This document shows positions 52,382 to 61,165 of a stretch of DNA of 64,000 bases, piece after piece. The position numbers and the translations under genes are program-made. Every line of letters starts with the position of its first letter. Positions within the stretch are counted from its first letter, which is position 1. This DNA comes from an uncultured Bacteroidales bacterium (GTDB lineage: Bacteria; Bacteroidota; Bacteroidia; Bacteroidales; Muribaculaceae): NCBI GenBank assembly GCA_945829225.1, contig CALZTY010000001.1, positions 1-64,000 of the forward strand. The letters are read 5' to 3'. A model generated the notes under the pieces. It worked only from the letters and a program-made list of their open reading frames with translations, was not told the DNA's origin and ran no database searches.

Positions 52382-53497
52382 TTATAAGTTTACGGAGCCG
52401 TTCACATTGTGTTCGGTCGTAGTGATTGTCGTGATATGATGGGTAATCCAATTACCGCCATATTCTCTTACGCCGCACTCCGAGGGGTTGTTGTGTTTGA
52501 TGTGACATTCGTTGCACACCCAGTACATACGAGGTACTTTTGTGACAGTGGTGGTGGTGTATCTCAGATTGTACTTGACGGCGCATGCAATATTGCGTTT
52601 GATTTCGGGTGGGTCGTTGGGGTCAGGGACGATGGAGTCCAATTCTTTTTGTAATTCGTCCATCTTGCTGCTATACTGAGCCTTGAGTTGCTCGAGGCGC
52701 AGGGCTTGCGGGCGTTTGCGTTGTTTGGGCGCGGAGGCTACGGGGGCGTTGCCGCCGGCAGGTCCGCCGGGAGCGTTGAGGGTAAGAGACGGAGCCTTGA
52801 CTTGTTGTTGCTGAGGCTTAGGGGCTTGTTGCACAGGCTGTTTCACAGTTGTGTTTCCCGAGAGGCGGGCGAATTGCTCCATAAGGCTCTGTGTGCCTGC
52901 CGATTGAGTGCGAGCGGTGTCAATGGCGCCGCCGAATGGGTCGTATGGAGGCTCTTCGGGCTCGGGGGGGAGCGATGCCAATTCCTGCTCGAGACGTTGT
53001 ATTTCGTCCTCGATTTGGAAAATCTCCTCGTTGAGTTTGGCAGCGCGTTGCATGTGAGGATTATCCTTGATGCGCTCCAGGGCGTACATCGCCATGGCGT
53101 TGAGCGGGCGGTTGCACTTGCGGCAGAAAGAGCGGAAGTTGAGGGTGCCACAGTCGGGACAGGTAATGCCGGCGCGGGCATTGCCACAGTCGGGGCAGAA
53201 ATGTTCATTTGCAGGCATCTCCGAGCCGCAGAAAGTACACGTTGTGCTACATGGAACGCCGCACACCGGGCATATCACATGGTTGGGAGATATGGGACTG
53301 TGGCAGTTGGGACACTCATTGGCGGCGCCTTGTGGCGCGCCACATTCGGCACAAAAACGTGCGCCGGGTTCCACAGATGAGCCGCAATTGGGACAAATGT
53401 TACCTGCAGGTATCGAAACCCCGTTGCTTAAGTGTTGTTGACGGTATTCTTGGCGTTGTTGGTATTGCTGTTGTTGCTCGTTTTTTAACTTATCCAT
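52382..53497 (-). CDS. Multi-zinc-ribbon protein with coiled coil
   Basis: A 371-residue protein with at least four zinc-ribbon units: CPNCGSSVEPGARFCAEC, CPNCHSPISPNHVICPVC, CTFCGSEMPANEHFCPDC and CPDCGTLNFRSFCRKC. A coiled coil (about residues 155-185), a Pro/Gln linker, a second helix and a C-terminal CNECHIKHNNPSEC knuckle follow. No enzymatic motif. It is the first gene of the operon and likely a scaffold for the kinase, AAA+ and FHA proteins, two of which also carry ribbons. ATG at 53497 was preferred over GTG at 53503. Confidence 0.85.
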   Translation of the reverse strand: MDKLKNEQQQQYQQRQEYRQQHLSNGVSIPAGNICPNCGSSVEPGARFCAECGAPQGAANECPNCHSPISPNHVICPVCGVPCSTTCTFCGSEMPANEHFCPDCGNARAGITCPDCGTLNFRSFCRKCNRPLNAMAMYALERIKDNPHMQRAAKLNEEIFQIEDEIQRLEQELASLPPEPEEPPYDPFGGAIDTARTQSAGTQSLMEQFARLSGNTTVKQPVQQAPKPQQQQVKAPSLTLNAPGGPAGGNAPVASAPKQRKRPQALRLEQLKAQYSSKMDELQKELDSIVPDPNDPPEIKRNIACAVKYNLRYTTTTVTKVPRMYWVCNECHIKHNNPSECGVREYGGNWITHHITTITTTEHNVNGSVNL

Positions 53498-53517
53498 ACA
53501 CACATTATTATATAATG

Positions 53518-53549
53518 CAAAGGTATAAAAAAATGTTTATAATCACAAA
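53518..53549 (-). promoter_or_regulatory. Promoter of the kinase/AAA+/FHA/PP2C operon
   Basis: On the minus strand, TTTG (53546-53549) and TACCTTTG (53518-53525) are separated by 20 bases, a full match to the Bacteroidetes -33/-7 promoter. The first start codon is 20 bases downstream of the -7 element. Confidence 0.7.
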
Positions 53550-53562
53550 TGTTAAGGGAGTT

Positions 53563-53609
53563 TTAACAAAAAAATGAACTGCATCCCACGGGTGGCGGGA
53601 TGCAGTTCA
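53563..53609 (-). terminator. rpmH terminator
   Basis: TGAACTGCATCCC (53575-53587) and GGGATGCAGTTCA (53597-53609) form a perfect 13-pair stem. On the minus strand it is followed by a T tract (53568-53574 read as A on +). It stops rpmH transcription before the next operon promoter. Confidence 0.85.
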
Positions 53610-53640
53610 TTTAGAGGCGGCTCTGGGCCGACACTAACGA

Positions 53641-53796
53641 TTACTTGTGAGCGATAGAGTCGGAAACGGTGAGGCGAGCGCGACCTTTGGCGCGACGACG
53701 AGCCAAAACCTTGCGACCATCGGGGGTCGACATACGTTCACGGAAGCCGTGCTTGTTCACACGCTTGCGATTTGAAGGTTGGAATGTTCTTTTCAT
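53641..53796 (-). CDS. rpmH: 50S ribosomal protein L34
   Basis: A 51-residue basic protein, [18 protein letters not shown] onward, ending in SIAHK. The sequence [18 protein letters not shown] is the hallmark of L34, which binds 23S rRNA in the large subunit. Length is normal. It is monocistronic, with a -7 element upstream and a strong terminator downstream. It is not next to rnpA or dnaA, as in other Bacteroidales. Confidence 0.97.
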   Translation of the reverse strand: MKRTFQPSNRKRVNKHGFRERMSTPDGRKVLARRRAKGRARLTVSDSIAHK

Positions 53797-53840
53797 TGCC
53801 TTGTATTTTGTTTTTTATTATTATTCCGCAATTCGAGTCG

Positions 53841-53848
53841 CAAAGTTA
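53841..53848 (-). promoter_or_regulatory. rpmH promoter -7 element
   Basis: Minus-strand TAACTTTG, an exact TAnnTTTG match, 44 bases upstream of rpmH. No clear -33 TTTG. Confidence 0.5.
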
Positions 53849-53901
53849 GTAATAATTTTTGTTCTGTGCAACCTTGTGAGCAATTTTGCGGTCAAAAAAC
53901 A

Positions 53902-55032
53902 TCAAATTAGTTCGACACCGATGCCGGGACGGTCGGGAATAGTGACCTTTCCGTCAACAATTTTGATGCCGTCGAAGCGGTCGTTGGCGATGAGGAGGTT
54001 GCCGTCGAGGTCTGCCCAATCGACCATCGGTGAGAGTTGGGCGGCGGCGGTGACGGCGCAGGAGGTCTCGGTCATGCAGCCGAGCATCACCTTCATGCCC
54101 ATAGCGCGGGCGAGGGTAGCCATTTGATAAGCCTCGTGCATACCGGTGCTCTTCATGAGTTTGATATTGATGCCGTCATAAGCGCCGGCAGCGCGTGCCA
54201 CGTCGGGGAGGCGCTGCAGGAACTCGTCGGCGATGAGTGGCAGGGGCGAGCGTTCGCGTAGCCATGCCGTTTCGTCAATCATTTCCTTGGGCATCGGTTG
54301 CTCCACAAAGAGGCAATTGCGCTCGGCGAGCCAGTTGCACATCTCCAGGGCGTGATTTTTGTCGGTCCAGCCTTGGTTGGCATCCACACAGATAGCGACA
54401 TCGCTGTGTTGGCGCAGGGCTTCGACGGTCTCCTTGTCATGCCCGACACCCATTTTCACTTTCACCACCTTGAATGGCGCCGTTTCGTCGATTTTTGCTT
54501 TCATCTCGGCGGGGTCGGCGTCGTAGGAGATTGTGAATGAGGTGTTAGGAGTATTATCGGGGTTGAGTCCCCAAATTTTGTACCACGGTTGTCCCATGAT
54601 TTTGCCCAAGAGGTCGTGGAGGGCGATATCAACCGAAGCCTTGGCTGCGCGGTTGGCATCGGCGATGCTGTCCATATATGCGTGGATATCCTCAATGCGG
54701 AAGGGGTCGGAGAACTGAGCCAAGTCGAGGCTCGAGAGGAATTTGGTGACCGACTCGACGCTTTCGCCCAAGTAGGGGGGCATAGAAGCCTCGCCATAGC
54801 CGATGATGCCGTCGTATTCCAATTGCACTTGAACACCGGGCGTGGTGGTGCGTTGCGAGCGAGCGAGATTGAATGAGTGGCGCAGTTTGAGTTCGTAAGG
54901 CTCAAACGAGAGGTTGAGACGCCCCGAGCGAGTAGTGGTGCGAGTAGGGCTGTCGAGCGCCGACATCGAGATAGGTGAGGCGACAAATGCCAGTCCTAAT
55001 GCTGATGTCTTGAGAAAGTTTCTACGATTCAT
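53902..55032 (-). CDS. Secreted dipeptide epimerase (enolase superfamily)
   Basis: A 376-residue enzyme of the muconate-lactonising/L-Ala-D/L-Glu epimerase group. The KxK motif VVKVKMG, metal ligands in CVDANQGW, FVEQP and IADEF, and the distal Lys in GINIKLMKSTG are all present. The C-terminal GCMTETS strand matches dipeptide epimerases. An N-terminal twin-arginine-like signal (NRRNFLKTSALGLAFVAS) suggests export. It would epimerise L-Ala-D-Glu from peptidoglycan. It follows the NlpC/P60 gene by 34 bases. Confidence 0.9.
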   Translation of the reverse strand: MNRRNFLKTSALGLAFVASPISMSALDSPTRTTTRSGRLNLSFEPYELKLRHSFNLARSQRTTTPGVQVQLEYDGIIGYGEASMPPYLGESVESVTKFLSSLDLAQFSDPFRIEDIHAYMDSIADANRAAKASVDIALHDLLGKIMGQPWYKIWGLNPDNTPNTSFTISYDADPAEMKAKIDETAPFKVVKVKMGVGHDKETVEALRQHSDVAICVDANQGWTDKNHALEMCNWLAERNCLFVEQPMPKEMIDETAWLRERSPLPLIADEFLQRLPDVARAAGAYDGINIKLMKSTGMHEAYQMATLARAMGMKVMLGCMTETSCAVTAAAQLSPMVDWADLDGNLLIANDRFDGIKIVDGKVTIPDRPGIGVELI

Positions 55033-55066
55033 ATTGTGGTAGATTATAGATTGTTAGGATTAGGAG

Positions 55067-56221
55067 TCAAAAGAACCAGGGGTGGTCGGCAACGCGAGTG
55101 ATGCCGTTGGTGCCCACTTTGCCGCGGATGCGCACTGCCCACAGTGTCGAATACAGGTAGTCGCTCGCCGAGGGGTCGAGGCTGTTGCGCTTCACGCGTC
55201 CCGAGCAGTGGATATATCGGCTGTCGCTGTCGTAGATACCCACATGGGTCACTTTGCCCTTGGCGGCATCGCCGAAGAATAGCAAGTCGCCTGCCTCATA
55301 CTCAGCCCAATCGGTGCCGAGACGTTGTCCGGTGAGGGCTTGTTGCGAGGCATCGCGGCGCAGGATAATGCCGTTGTTGAGGTAACTTATTTTTACCAAG
55401 CCCGAACAGTCGGTGCACTTGTTGGAAGTACCGCCCCACAGGTAGGGTGCGCCCTCCATCGAGTAGGCGGTGTCGAGGATGAGGTCAATGTCGAGGTCTT
55501 GGTTAGCCCATTGATTGATGGGGGTAAAGTTAGAGCGCTCTGCCCAGCCGTAGCGACCGTTGGGCAGTTGCACGCACACCCACAGCGAGTCGGCAGCGGC
55601 ATCGGATTTAACGGTCACGATGCTACTCAGGCACAGTTCGCTCACACATTGGCGAGGATTGTTGCTTCCGGGTGTAGATGTAAGGTAGACTTGGCGCAAA
55701 TTGGTGACTACCAAGCGTGTTGTGTCGCGTTGCCAGGCACGCATTTCGGCTTTGGACTTTGAAGCAATCGAACTGTCAGGCACATAAGCGATGTAGCCAT
55801 CGGGTGTCTGGATGCGCATCCATCCTTTTTTGTTCTCGAGAATCCTCACGGGTGTGCCCATGACCGCTTGTGTGGCTACCTCTCCGGCATGAGCAGGGCG
55901 TGTGCGCAGGGTGGCTACCGGGATGGTGACCAAGCCGAAATTGTCAGCCGGATAGGCGTGAGCCTTGTTTTCGAAGGCGATGCCGGCGGCATTGAGTGCA
56001 TCGACGGTGGCTTGCAATGCCGATGCCTCGGATGTGACACCGCGCAGGACTCCTGTCGCGCCGGTGCTACCGTCAAATTCGAGTTCGTAGACCACTTGGC
56101 GGCTGTCGGGTGCTACTTGCTTTTTAACCTTTTTTAGTACCTCGGCGCCGGTGATGGCGAGCATCGGTGCGGCAGCGATTAGCACTGCAAATAATATGGC
56201 TGCAAATCTTGAGTATCTCAT
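55067..56221 (-). CDS. Secreted SH3-NlpC/P60 murein peptidase
   Basis: A 384-residue secreted endopeptidase (signal FAAILFAVLIAAAPMLA). SH3-like regions (about 90-260) bind the wall; the catalytic domain has YLWGGTSNKCTDCSGLV with the nucleophile Cys, and VTHVGIYDSDSRYIHCSG with the His. It resembles BtLysM-type gamma-D-Glu-diamino-acid endopeptidases, which release L-Ala-D-Glu, the substrate of the epimerase encoded next. It overlaps the transglutaminase gene by four bases. Confidence 0.9.
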   Translation of the reverse strand: MRYSRFAAILFAVLIAAAPMLAITGAEVLKKVKKQVAPDSRQVVYELEFDGSTGATGVLRGVTSEASALQATVDALNAAGIAFENKAHAYPADNFGLVTIPVATLRTRPAHAGEVATQAVMGTPVRILENKKGWMRIQTPDGYIAYVPDSSIASKSKAEMRAWQRDTTRLVVTNLRQVYLTSTPGSNNPRQCVSELCLSSIVTVKSDAAADSLWVCVQLPNGRYGWAERSNFTPINQWANQDLDIDLILDTAYSMEGAPYLWGGTSNKCTDCSGLVKISYLNNGIILRRDASQQALTGQRLGTDWAEYEAGDLLFFGDAAKGKVTHVGIYDSDSRYIHCSGRVKRNSLDPSASDYLYSTLWAVRIRGKVGTNGITRVADHPWFF

Positions 56222-57555
56222 GGTTCTATTTTGACAGGTGTGACGTTAATAAGCTTAAGGGTGCTCTTCCAGCCGGGGTAGAAGAGGTTACCGCGCGAGG
56301 TTTCAACCTCACCGGCTTGGAAATCGACGGTCTCGGAGCGTACATATTGTTTTGGAGGATACAATTCACCGCAAATACCTGTGTTAGAGGCAAATCTATG
56401 GGAGTCCATGCCGTGACCATAGAAGCCGCGGCTCTCGGCTCGGGGTGCGAAATTGTAGTTGCTGAACGAGGGGTCGACGGGCACCCAGCCCACGCCCTCG
56501 AAGTATACTTCTGCCCAGTCGTGGAAGTTCTTGTCGCCCGGGTGGAGCATCCAACCGCTTTCCCAACGAGCGGGGATGCCGAGGGTACGCATCAGGGAGA
56601 TGTACAGCAGAGCCACTTGTCCGCAATCGCAATGCCCTTGCTCGAGGACATATGTGGGGATGCAGTCGATGGTGCTGTACTCGCGGGCGCCTGCCCACAG
56701 GATGTGGCTGATGAAGTCAAATACTCGCTCCGACAGGCGGTAGGGATTGGTCTCGGTGCCGGCGATGGCGTTGGCGAGAGCCGGCAAGCGCACAATGTGT
56801 GGCGCCTCGGTGTCTGTATAGCGCCGATAGGTCTCCGAGGTGGTATCGTAGGGCTGCAGGTGGTCCAAGATATATTCTTCGCTGAAAAACTGACCTGTGG
56901 TGACGAATGATCCGCGATACTCCAATCGCAATGTGTCACCAATAGCAGGTGCCGGAGCCTCAAAGTATATGGTGTTGTGTACCGAGCGCCCGGTGCTGAG
57001 GATGTATTCGGGTTGAGAGGTATAGGTGATGGCTACATCGCGTTGGCGAGCCGAGGTGATAGGCACCGGCATCCATGCACGCACTGTGTCGCCTGCAAGG
57101 GCTTCGTGCCCGGGTATTTCGATGATGAAAGCATACTCCACGCGGTGGGCGCCTCCATAGGGGTTGACGCCCGTAGTCCAGTCAATTACAGAGTCGACAT
57201 AACTGATATCGACCTCGCGAGCATCATCGCCGCGATGTATCTGCTTGCCATTGCGCGAAGGGTCAAGTAGGTTGAGGTTGCGCAGCGCCTTGCGGAACAC
57301 GCGCACAGTGTCATCAATGACCATTGTCTCAACATATTTGTTGAGTATCATCTCGTCGATGACTTCCGGGGTGAGTGATGCATCGTGGCTTGCTGCCAGT
57401 GTCTTGAATTGCTCGACTGTGAAGGGAAAATCCGCGCGTATGCGCGACGCTATGGCTGTCGAGGCATCGCTTTCGAGCCATTGAGGAGTTTGAGCCGATG
57501 CGCCGATGTTGATGCTTATGAAGAGGGCTATCGATGCGATAATACGTTGTATCAT
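56218..57555 (-). CDS. Secreted transglutaminase-like protein
   Basis: A 445-residue secreted protein (signal IIASIALFISINIGASAQ). A C-terminal transglutaminase-like fold has the catalytic Cys in LEQGHCDCGQVALLYISL, His in NFHDWAEVYFEG and Asp in WVPVDPSFSN. The N-terminal half is beta-rich and of unknown role. Bacterial relatives are cysteine peptidases or amidases, often in cell-wall salvage. It lies between the CBM9-like and NlpC/P60 genes in a five-gene operon. Confidence 0.85.
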   Translation of the reverse strand: MIQRIIASIALFISINIGASAQTPQWLESDASTAIASRIRADFPFTVEQFKTLAASHDASLTPEVIDEMILNKYVETMVIDDTVRVFRKALRNLNLLDPSRNGKQIHRGDDAREVDISYVDSVIDWTTGVNPYGGAHRVEYAFIIEIPGHEALAGDTVRAWMPVPITSARQRDVAITYTSQPEYILSTGRSVHNTIYFEAPAPAIGDTLRLEYRGSFVTTGQFFSEEYILDHLQPYDTTSETYRRYTDTEAPHIVRLPALANAIAGTETNPYRLSERVFDFISHILWAGAREYSTIDCIPTYVLEQGHCDCGQVALLYISLMRTLGIPARWESGWMLHPGDKNFHDWAEVYFEGVGWVPVDPSFSNYNFAPRAESRGFYGHGMDSHRFASNTGICGELYPPKQYVRSETVDFQAGEVETSRGNLFYPGWKSTLKLINVTPVKIEP

Positions 57556-57561
57556 AGTTGT

Positions 57562-58227
57562 TTATGGAACGTCGGTGAGGAATGTAATTGCGCCAAAAAA
57601 CTCCGGGCGATGGAAGTCGGGCTTCTCGGTGTGTATGGGATGCCACGACAGGTAATGTGGCTCAGAGGTCGCTGAGGCGCATTTGTAGAAATTGGCTCGC
57701 GCGGTGGTGGGCATAGCCTCGGCATCCAACCCAATCAATTTCAGGGGAATAACCACCAGGAGGTCCCATGTGAAGAGCCCCTCTATCTCGCAGAAGGGCT
57801 TAGTGCCGCACGAGGCATAGCGCTTCACTGTAGCCAACTCCTCTGATGTCAGACGTGTAGGATTGGGGCGCTCGCGACGGTGCGATGCGTTGATGGCTCC
57901 GATGCAGTTGAATTCAAAATTCCAGTAATGCCCGTCGCCCAGAGGGTCAATAAAAAACTCAACACACGAGTCCTGGCTTACCGGCGATTGGTCGGCTGTA
58001 TTTACCGCGCGCAGATAATTACAGCGAGTGAGGAAGTCGATATATATATAATGTGTCGAATACGCTATGGAAAATGTAGCCATAGGGCGGTAGGGCGACA
58101 CCTCGCGCCAGTTGACACAACTGATATCGCCACGCGCTCCCTTGTCGTCAAGTTCGGCAATGATGGCATTGATGTCATCGATGTCGTCCAAGCGGTCGAT
58201 GCGTGGTATTTGCAGTGGTGTTTTCAT
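57562..58227 (-). CDS. CBM9-like beta-sandwich protein
   Basis: A 221-residue protein without a signal peptide. The pattern ATFSIAYSTHYIYIDFLTRC, DSCVEFFIDPLGDGHYWNFE and TWDLLVVIPLKLIG is that of the CBM9-like/DOMON family often annotated as carbohydrate-binding family 9-like. Ligand unknown. It starts ATG at 58227, one base from the LysE-like stop, and ends six bases before the transglutaminase gene. Confidence 0.8.
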   Translation of the reverse strand: MKTPLQIPRIDRLDDIDDINAIIAELDDKGARGDISCVNWREVSPYRPMATFSIAYSTHYIYIDFLTRCNYLRAVNTADQSPVSQDSCVEFFIDPLGDGHYWNFEFNCIGAINASHRRERPNPTRLTSEELATVKRYASCGTKPFCEIEGLFTWDLLVVIPLKLIGLDAEAMPTTARANFYKCASATSEPHYLSWHPIHTEKPDFHRPEFFGAITFLTDVP

Positions 58228-58228
58228 G

Positions 58229-58858
58229 TCAAATAAATGGTTTTATGACGATATAAATAGCCATGCCTACCAAGATGCAGGCGACGATGCGGTTGATGAG
58301 CCACAGCGAGCGCACATTGAAGCGGCGGCGCAAGCGACTCACGAGCCATGTGATTATATTCCACCACATTAGCGCGCCCAATAGCACGCAAGCGAAGGCA
58401 AATATGTAGTGCCCTACGCTATGCTGGGGTGGGAGCATCGCTATGTTATTCATCACCGGCATAGTGATGATGAGAATGAACGGATTGGAGAACGTGAGCA
58501 AGAATCCCGTGCCGAAGTCGGTCCAATAACTGTTAGTTTCTGACGGCTGTGCCGTCTTCAGTGCGCGTGTGGGATTGTTGCGGAACAGGTATAGCGCAAA
58601 GACCACGATGACACCGGCGCCCACAAAGGTGAGCCAGCCGGGGCGTGAGTCGACATAATCAACTACCGAGAGTCCCAGGTCGGTGATCAAGCAGTAAATC
58701 AAGTCGCTGAGGGCGGCGCCCACGCCGGTGAACATGCCTGACCAGCGTCCCTTGGTGAGTGCTCGCTGGATTATAAGCATACCTATAGGACCCATCGGCG
58801 CCGAAATTATCACGCCGATGGCTATTGCTCGAGGTAATATGTAAAGCAACTGCTCCAT
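58229..58858 (-). CDS. LysE-family exporter-like membrane protein
   Basis: A 209-residue protein with about six transmembrane helices. IGVIISAPMGPIGMLIIQRA and GAALSDLIYCLI are characteristic of LysE/RhtB-type amino-acid exporters, as is LTFSNPFILI. The ATG at 58858 was taken because it starts the conserved part; an upstream ATG at 58879 exists. First gene of an operon with wall-peptide enzymes, so it may move amino acids or peptides derived from them; the substrate is unknown. Confidence 0.85.
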   Translation of the reverse strand: MEQLLYILPRAIAIGVIISAPMGPIGMLIIQRALTKGRWSGMFTGVGAALSDLIYCLITDLGLSVVDYVDSRPGWLTFVGAGVIVVFALYLFRNNPTRALKTAQPSETNSYWTDFGTGFLLTFSNPFILIITMPVMNNIAMLPPQHSVGHYIFAFACVLLGALMWWNIITWLVSRLRRRFNVRSLWLINRIVACILVGMAIYIVIKPFI

Positions 58859-58867
58859 TCTCGCGAG

Positions 58868-58898
58868 CAAATTTAGCAATTATGTAGCAATTATCAAA
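58868..58898 (-). promoter_or_regulatory. Promoter of the wall-peptide operon
   Basis: On the minus strand TTTG (58895-58898) and TAAATTTG (58868-58875) are separated by 19 bases, a full Bacteroidetes promoter, 9 bases upstream of the start at 58858. Confidence 0.65.
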
Positions 58899-58931
58899 GT
58901 ATCCACCCCATTTTATGCTTCACAAAATGAT

Positions 58932-58964
58932 AGGTGGCCGTCTGCTCGGCGCAGTCGACCACCT
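58932..58964 (-). terminator. Hairpin after fructokinase gene
   Basis: AGGTGG (58932-58937) and CCACCT (58959-58964) pair, with CG/CG extending the stem inside. No T tract follows on the minus strand, so this may be a weak terminator. The rest of 58,880-59,071 holds no recognisable gene. Confidence 0.35.
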
Positions 58965-59071
58965 CGATTTACAGGCATTTAGTATTTATAACCTACTTAC
59001 CTCAGAATTGCAGATGTTCTAACAAATGACCTTAAAAACTAATAACCTATTATATCGTGAAGCCTGTAATA

Positions 59072-59953
59072 TCAACATTCAACTAATTCAGCGGGAAGGA
59101 TGGGCATAGCACCCTTGTGTTTGCACACAAATGCAGCGACGTCGACTGCACGTTGGTGTGCATCGGCTACGCTTGCGCCCTTGATGATGCTGGCGATAAA
59201 TGCTGCGGTGAACGAGTCGCCGGCGCCAACGGTATCAATTACTTCGACCTTGGGGGTGGGGCGGAAGGATACGTGTCCCGGGGTGAAAACATACGAGCCG
59301 TTGATACCACAGGTGAGGATGAGCATCTTCAGGTTGTACTTGCCCAGCAAAATCCAGCACTTGTCCTGCAAGTCGATGCCGGGGTAGCCGAAGAGGCGGC
59401 TCACGGTAATCAATTCCTCGTCGTTGATTTTCAATATGTTGCAACGTTCCATGGACTTGCACAATATTTCCTTATTGTAAAAGCCTTGGCGCAGGTTGAC
59501 ATCAAATACCACCAAACGGTCATTGTCGTCGGGCATGGCATCGAGGAAACGGTTGATAGTGTTGCGCGACACCACGTTGCGCTGGGCGAGCGAGCCGAAG
59601 CACACAGCCCTGGTGCGCTCGGCGAGTTGCTCCAGGCGAGCGGTATAGGGGATGTTGTCCCAGGCTACATTTTCCTTGATTTCGTATTGCGGTATACCGG
59701 CTTGGTCGATTTCTACTTGCACGGTGCCGGTGGGATAGGGCACCTTCTCGATGAGTTGAGTCAAACCCTTGGAGGTGAAATTCTCGACAATCTCGGCACC
59801 TAAGGTATCGTCGCCAACGGCGCTCACTACGCAACTCGGCAAGCCGAATTGTGATACATGGTATGCAAAGTTGGCAGGTGCGCCACCGATTTTCTTTCCT
59901 TCGGGGAGTACGTCCCACAGGGCTTCGCCCATTCCTATGATTATTTCGTTCAT
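59072..59953 (-). CDS. Fructokinase (PfkB family)
   Basis: A 293-residue sugar kinase. IIGMGEALWDVLPEGKKIGG and APANFAYHVSQFG are typical of fructokinases; DTVGAGDSFTAAFIA is the C-terminal PfkB signature with the catalytic Asp. It should convert fructose to fructose 6-phosphate. It lies downstream of the sugar transporter and GH32 genes, matching the Bacteroides fructan locus (BT1757-BT1759 order). Confidence 0.93.
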   Translation of the reverse strand: MNEIIIGMGEALWDVLPEGKKIGGAPANFAYHVSQFGLPSCVVSAVGDDTLGAEIVENFTSKGLTQLIEKVPYPTGTVQVEIDQAGIPQYEIKENVAWDNIPYTARLEQLAERTRAVCFGSLAQRNVVSRNTINRFLDAMPDDNDRLVVFDVNLRQGFYNKEILCKSMERCNILKINDEELITVSRLFGYPGIDLQDKCWILLGKYNLKMLILTCGINGSYVFTPGHVSFRPTPKVEVIDTVGAGDSFTAAFIASIIKGASVADAHQRAVDVAAFVCKHKGAMPILPAELVEC

Positions 59954-59972
59954 GGTTATTATGATTTATGGA

Positions 59973-61157
59973 TTAGTTATGTTCTTGAATTTTAGGCATG
60001 TAAACAAAGAGGTAGATGACACCCACAGCCATGACAGCCACAGCGCCTATCTGACCGATGGCATCAGATGCGGCACCCATTGCCAAGGGGAAGATTGTGC
60101 CACCGAAGAGTCCCATAATCATCAAGCCGGACACCTCGTTCTGCTCCTTGGGCGACGACAGCAAGGCTTGTGAGAAGATGATGGGGAAGATATTGGAGTT
60201 GCCGAAGCCCACCATTGCCACTCCGGCGTAGAGGACAGGCATTGTAGTGCCGAAGTACAGCAGACCCATGGCGACGAGCATCAAGGCAACGCTCACTCCA
60301 AAGAATAGGCGTGATGAAATGTATCGCAGGATGAACGAGCCGAGGAAACAGCCCACGGTGCGGAAGATGAAGTACACACCGGTGGCGAAGGTCGCATCTT
60401 CCACGGTCAAGCCCAGGCGCTCCACCATTATCTTGGGCGCGGTGGCGTTGGTGCCCACATCGATGCCCACGTGGCACATAATGCCGATGAAGCATAGCAA
60501 GACGAACGGGCGGCACAGCAGTTTCAAGCAATCCAATACGCTCGATGCCTTGTCGGGCTTATCCTCCTCAATAGGAGTGGCTGCAAGAGCCGCAATTGAC
60601 AGCAGACTCACGATGGCGAAGATGCCGAATAAGGCTCGCCAGCCCAAGCCGAAGGTGGGCATCATCGTTGTTGCAGCCCAGGTAGCGATGATTGGTGCCA
60701 AGAAGGAGGCGATCGCCTTGACAAACTGTCCGAATGTGAGTGTCGACGCCAATTTGTCGCCGCTGATGAGATTGGTTACCAGTGGGTTGAGCGATGTTTG
60801 CATGATTGCATTACCGATGCCCAGCAGCGAGAAGGCTATCAACATGGTGTAGTAGTCGTTGCCCGTCAAGGGAATTACAAGCGACAACGCGGTCACTACC
60901 AGCGAGATGAGTACCGTGCGCTTGCGTCCGATCTTGTTCATCAACATGCCGGTCGGCACGGCAAATATCAAAAACCAAAAGAATACTAACGAGGGGAACA
61001 GATTTGCCTCGGTGTCTGTGAGCGACAAATCTTTTTGTACATAGTTGGATGCGGTGCCTACCAAGTCTACAAATCCCATTGCAAAGAAGCAGAGCATCAC
61101 AGGGATAAACTGCAGCAACGTGGTCTTGTGACCGCCGGCTTGTTGGTTGTTTGTCAT
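59973..61157 (-). CDS. MFS sugar transporter (FucP-like), probable fructose uptake
   Basis: A 394-residue inner-membrane protein with about 12 transmembrane helices. FFAMGFVDLVGTASNYVQKD and SLVFFWFLIFAVPTGMLMNK are typical of the FucP/GlcP-like fucose/glucose/galactose permease family. Conserved NKIGRKRTV between helices 2 and 3 is the MFS loop. Genomic context makes fructose the likely substrate. Eight bases separate it from the GH32 gene and 19 from the kinase. Confidence 0.9.
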   Translation of the reverse strand: MTNNQQAGGHKTTLLQFIPVMLCFFAMGFVDLVGTASNYVQKDLSLTDTEANLFPSLVFFWFLIFAVPTGMLMNKIGRKRTVLISLVVTALSLVIPLTGNDYYTMLIAFSLLGIGNAIMQTSLNPLVTNLISGDKLASTLTFGQFVKAIASFLAPIIATWAATTMMPTFGLGWRALFGIFAIVSLLSIAALAATPIEEDKPDKASSVLDCLKLLCRPFVLLCFIGIMCHVGIDVGTNATAPKIMVERLGLTVEDATFATGVYFIFRTVGCFLGSFILRYISSRLFFGVSVALMLVAMGLLYFGTTMPVLYAGVAMVGFGNSNIFPIIFSQALLSSPKEQNEVSGLMIMGLFGGTIFPLAMGAASDAIGQIGAVAVMAVGVIYLFVYMPKIQEHN

Positions 61158-61165
61158 GGAGATTG

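Noticed and set aside
43251..53549. Type VI or ESX secretion regulation locus
   Set aside because: Kinase, PP2C, FHA and CbxX-like AAA+ parts are reminiscent, but no sheath, Hcp, VgrG, EccB/C/D or WXG100-like genes are present in the window.
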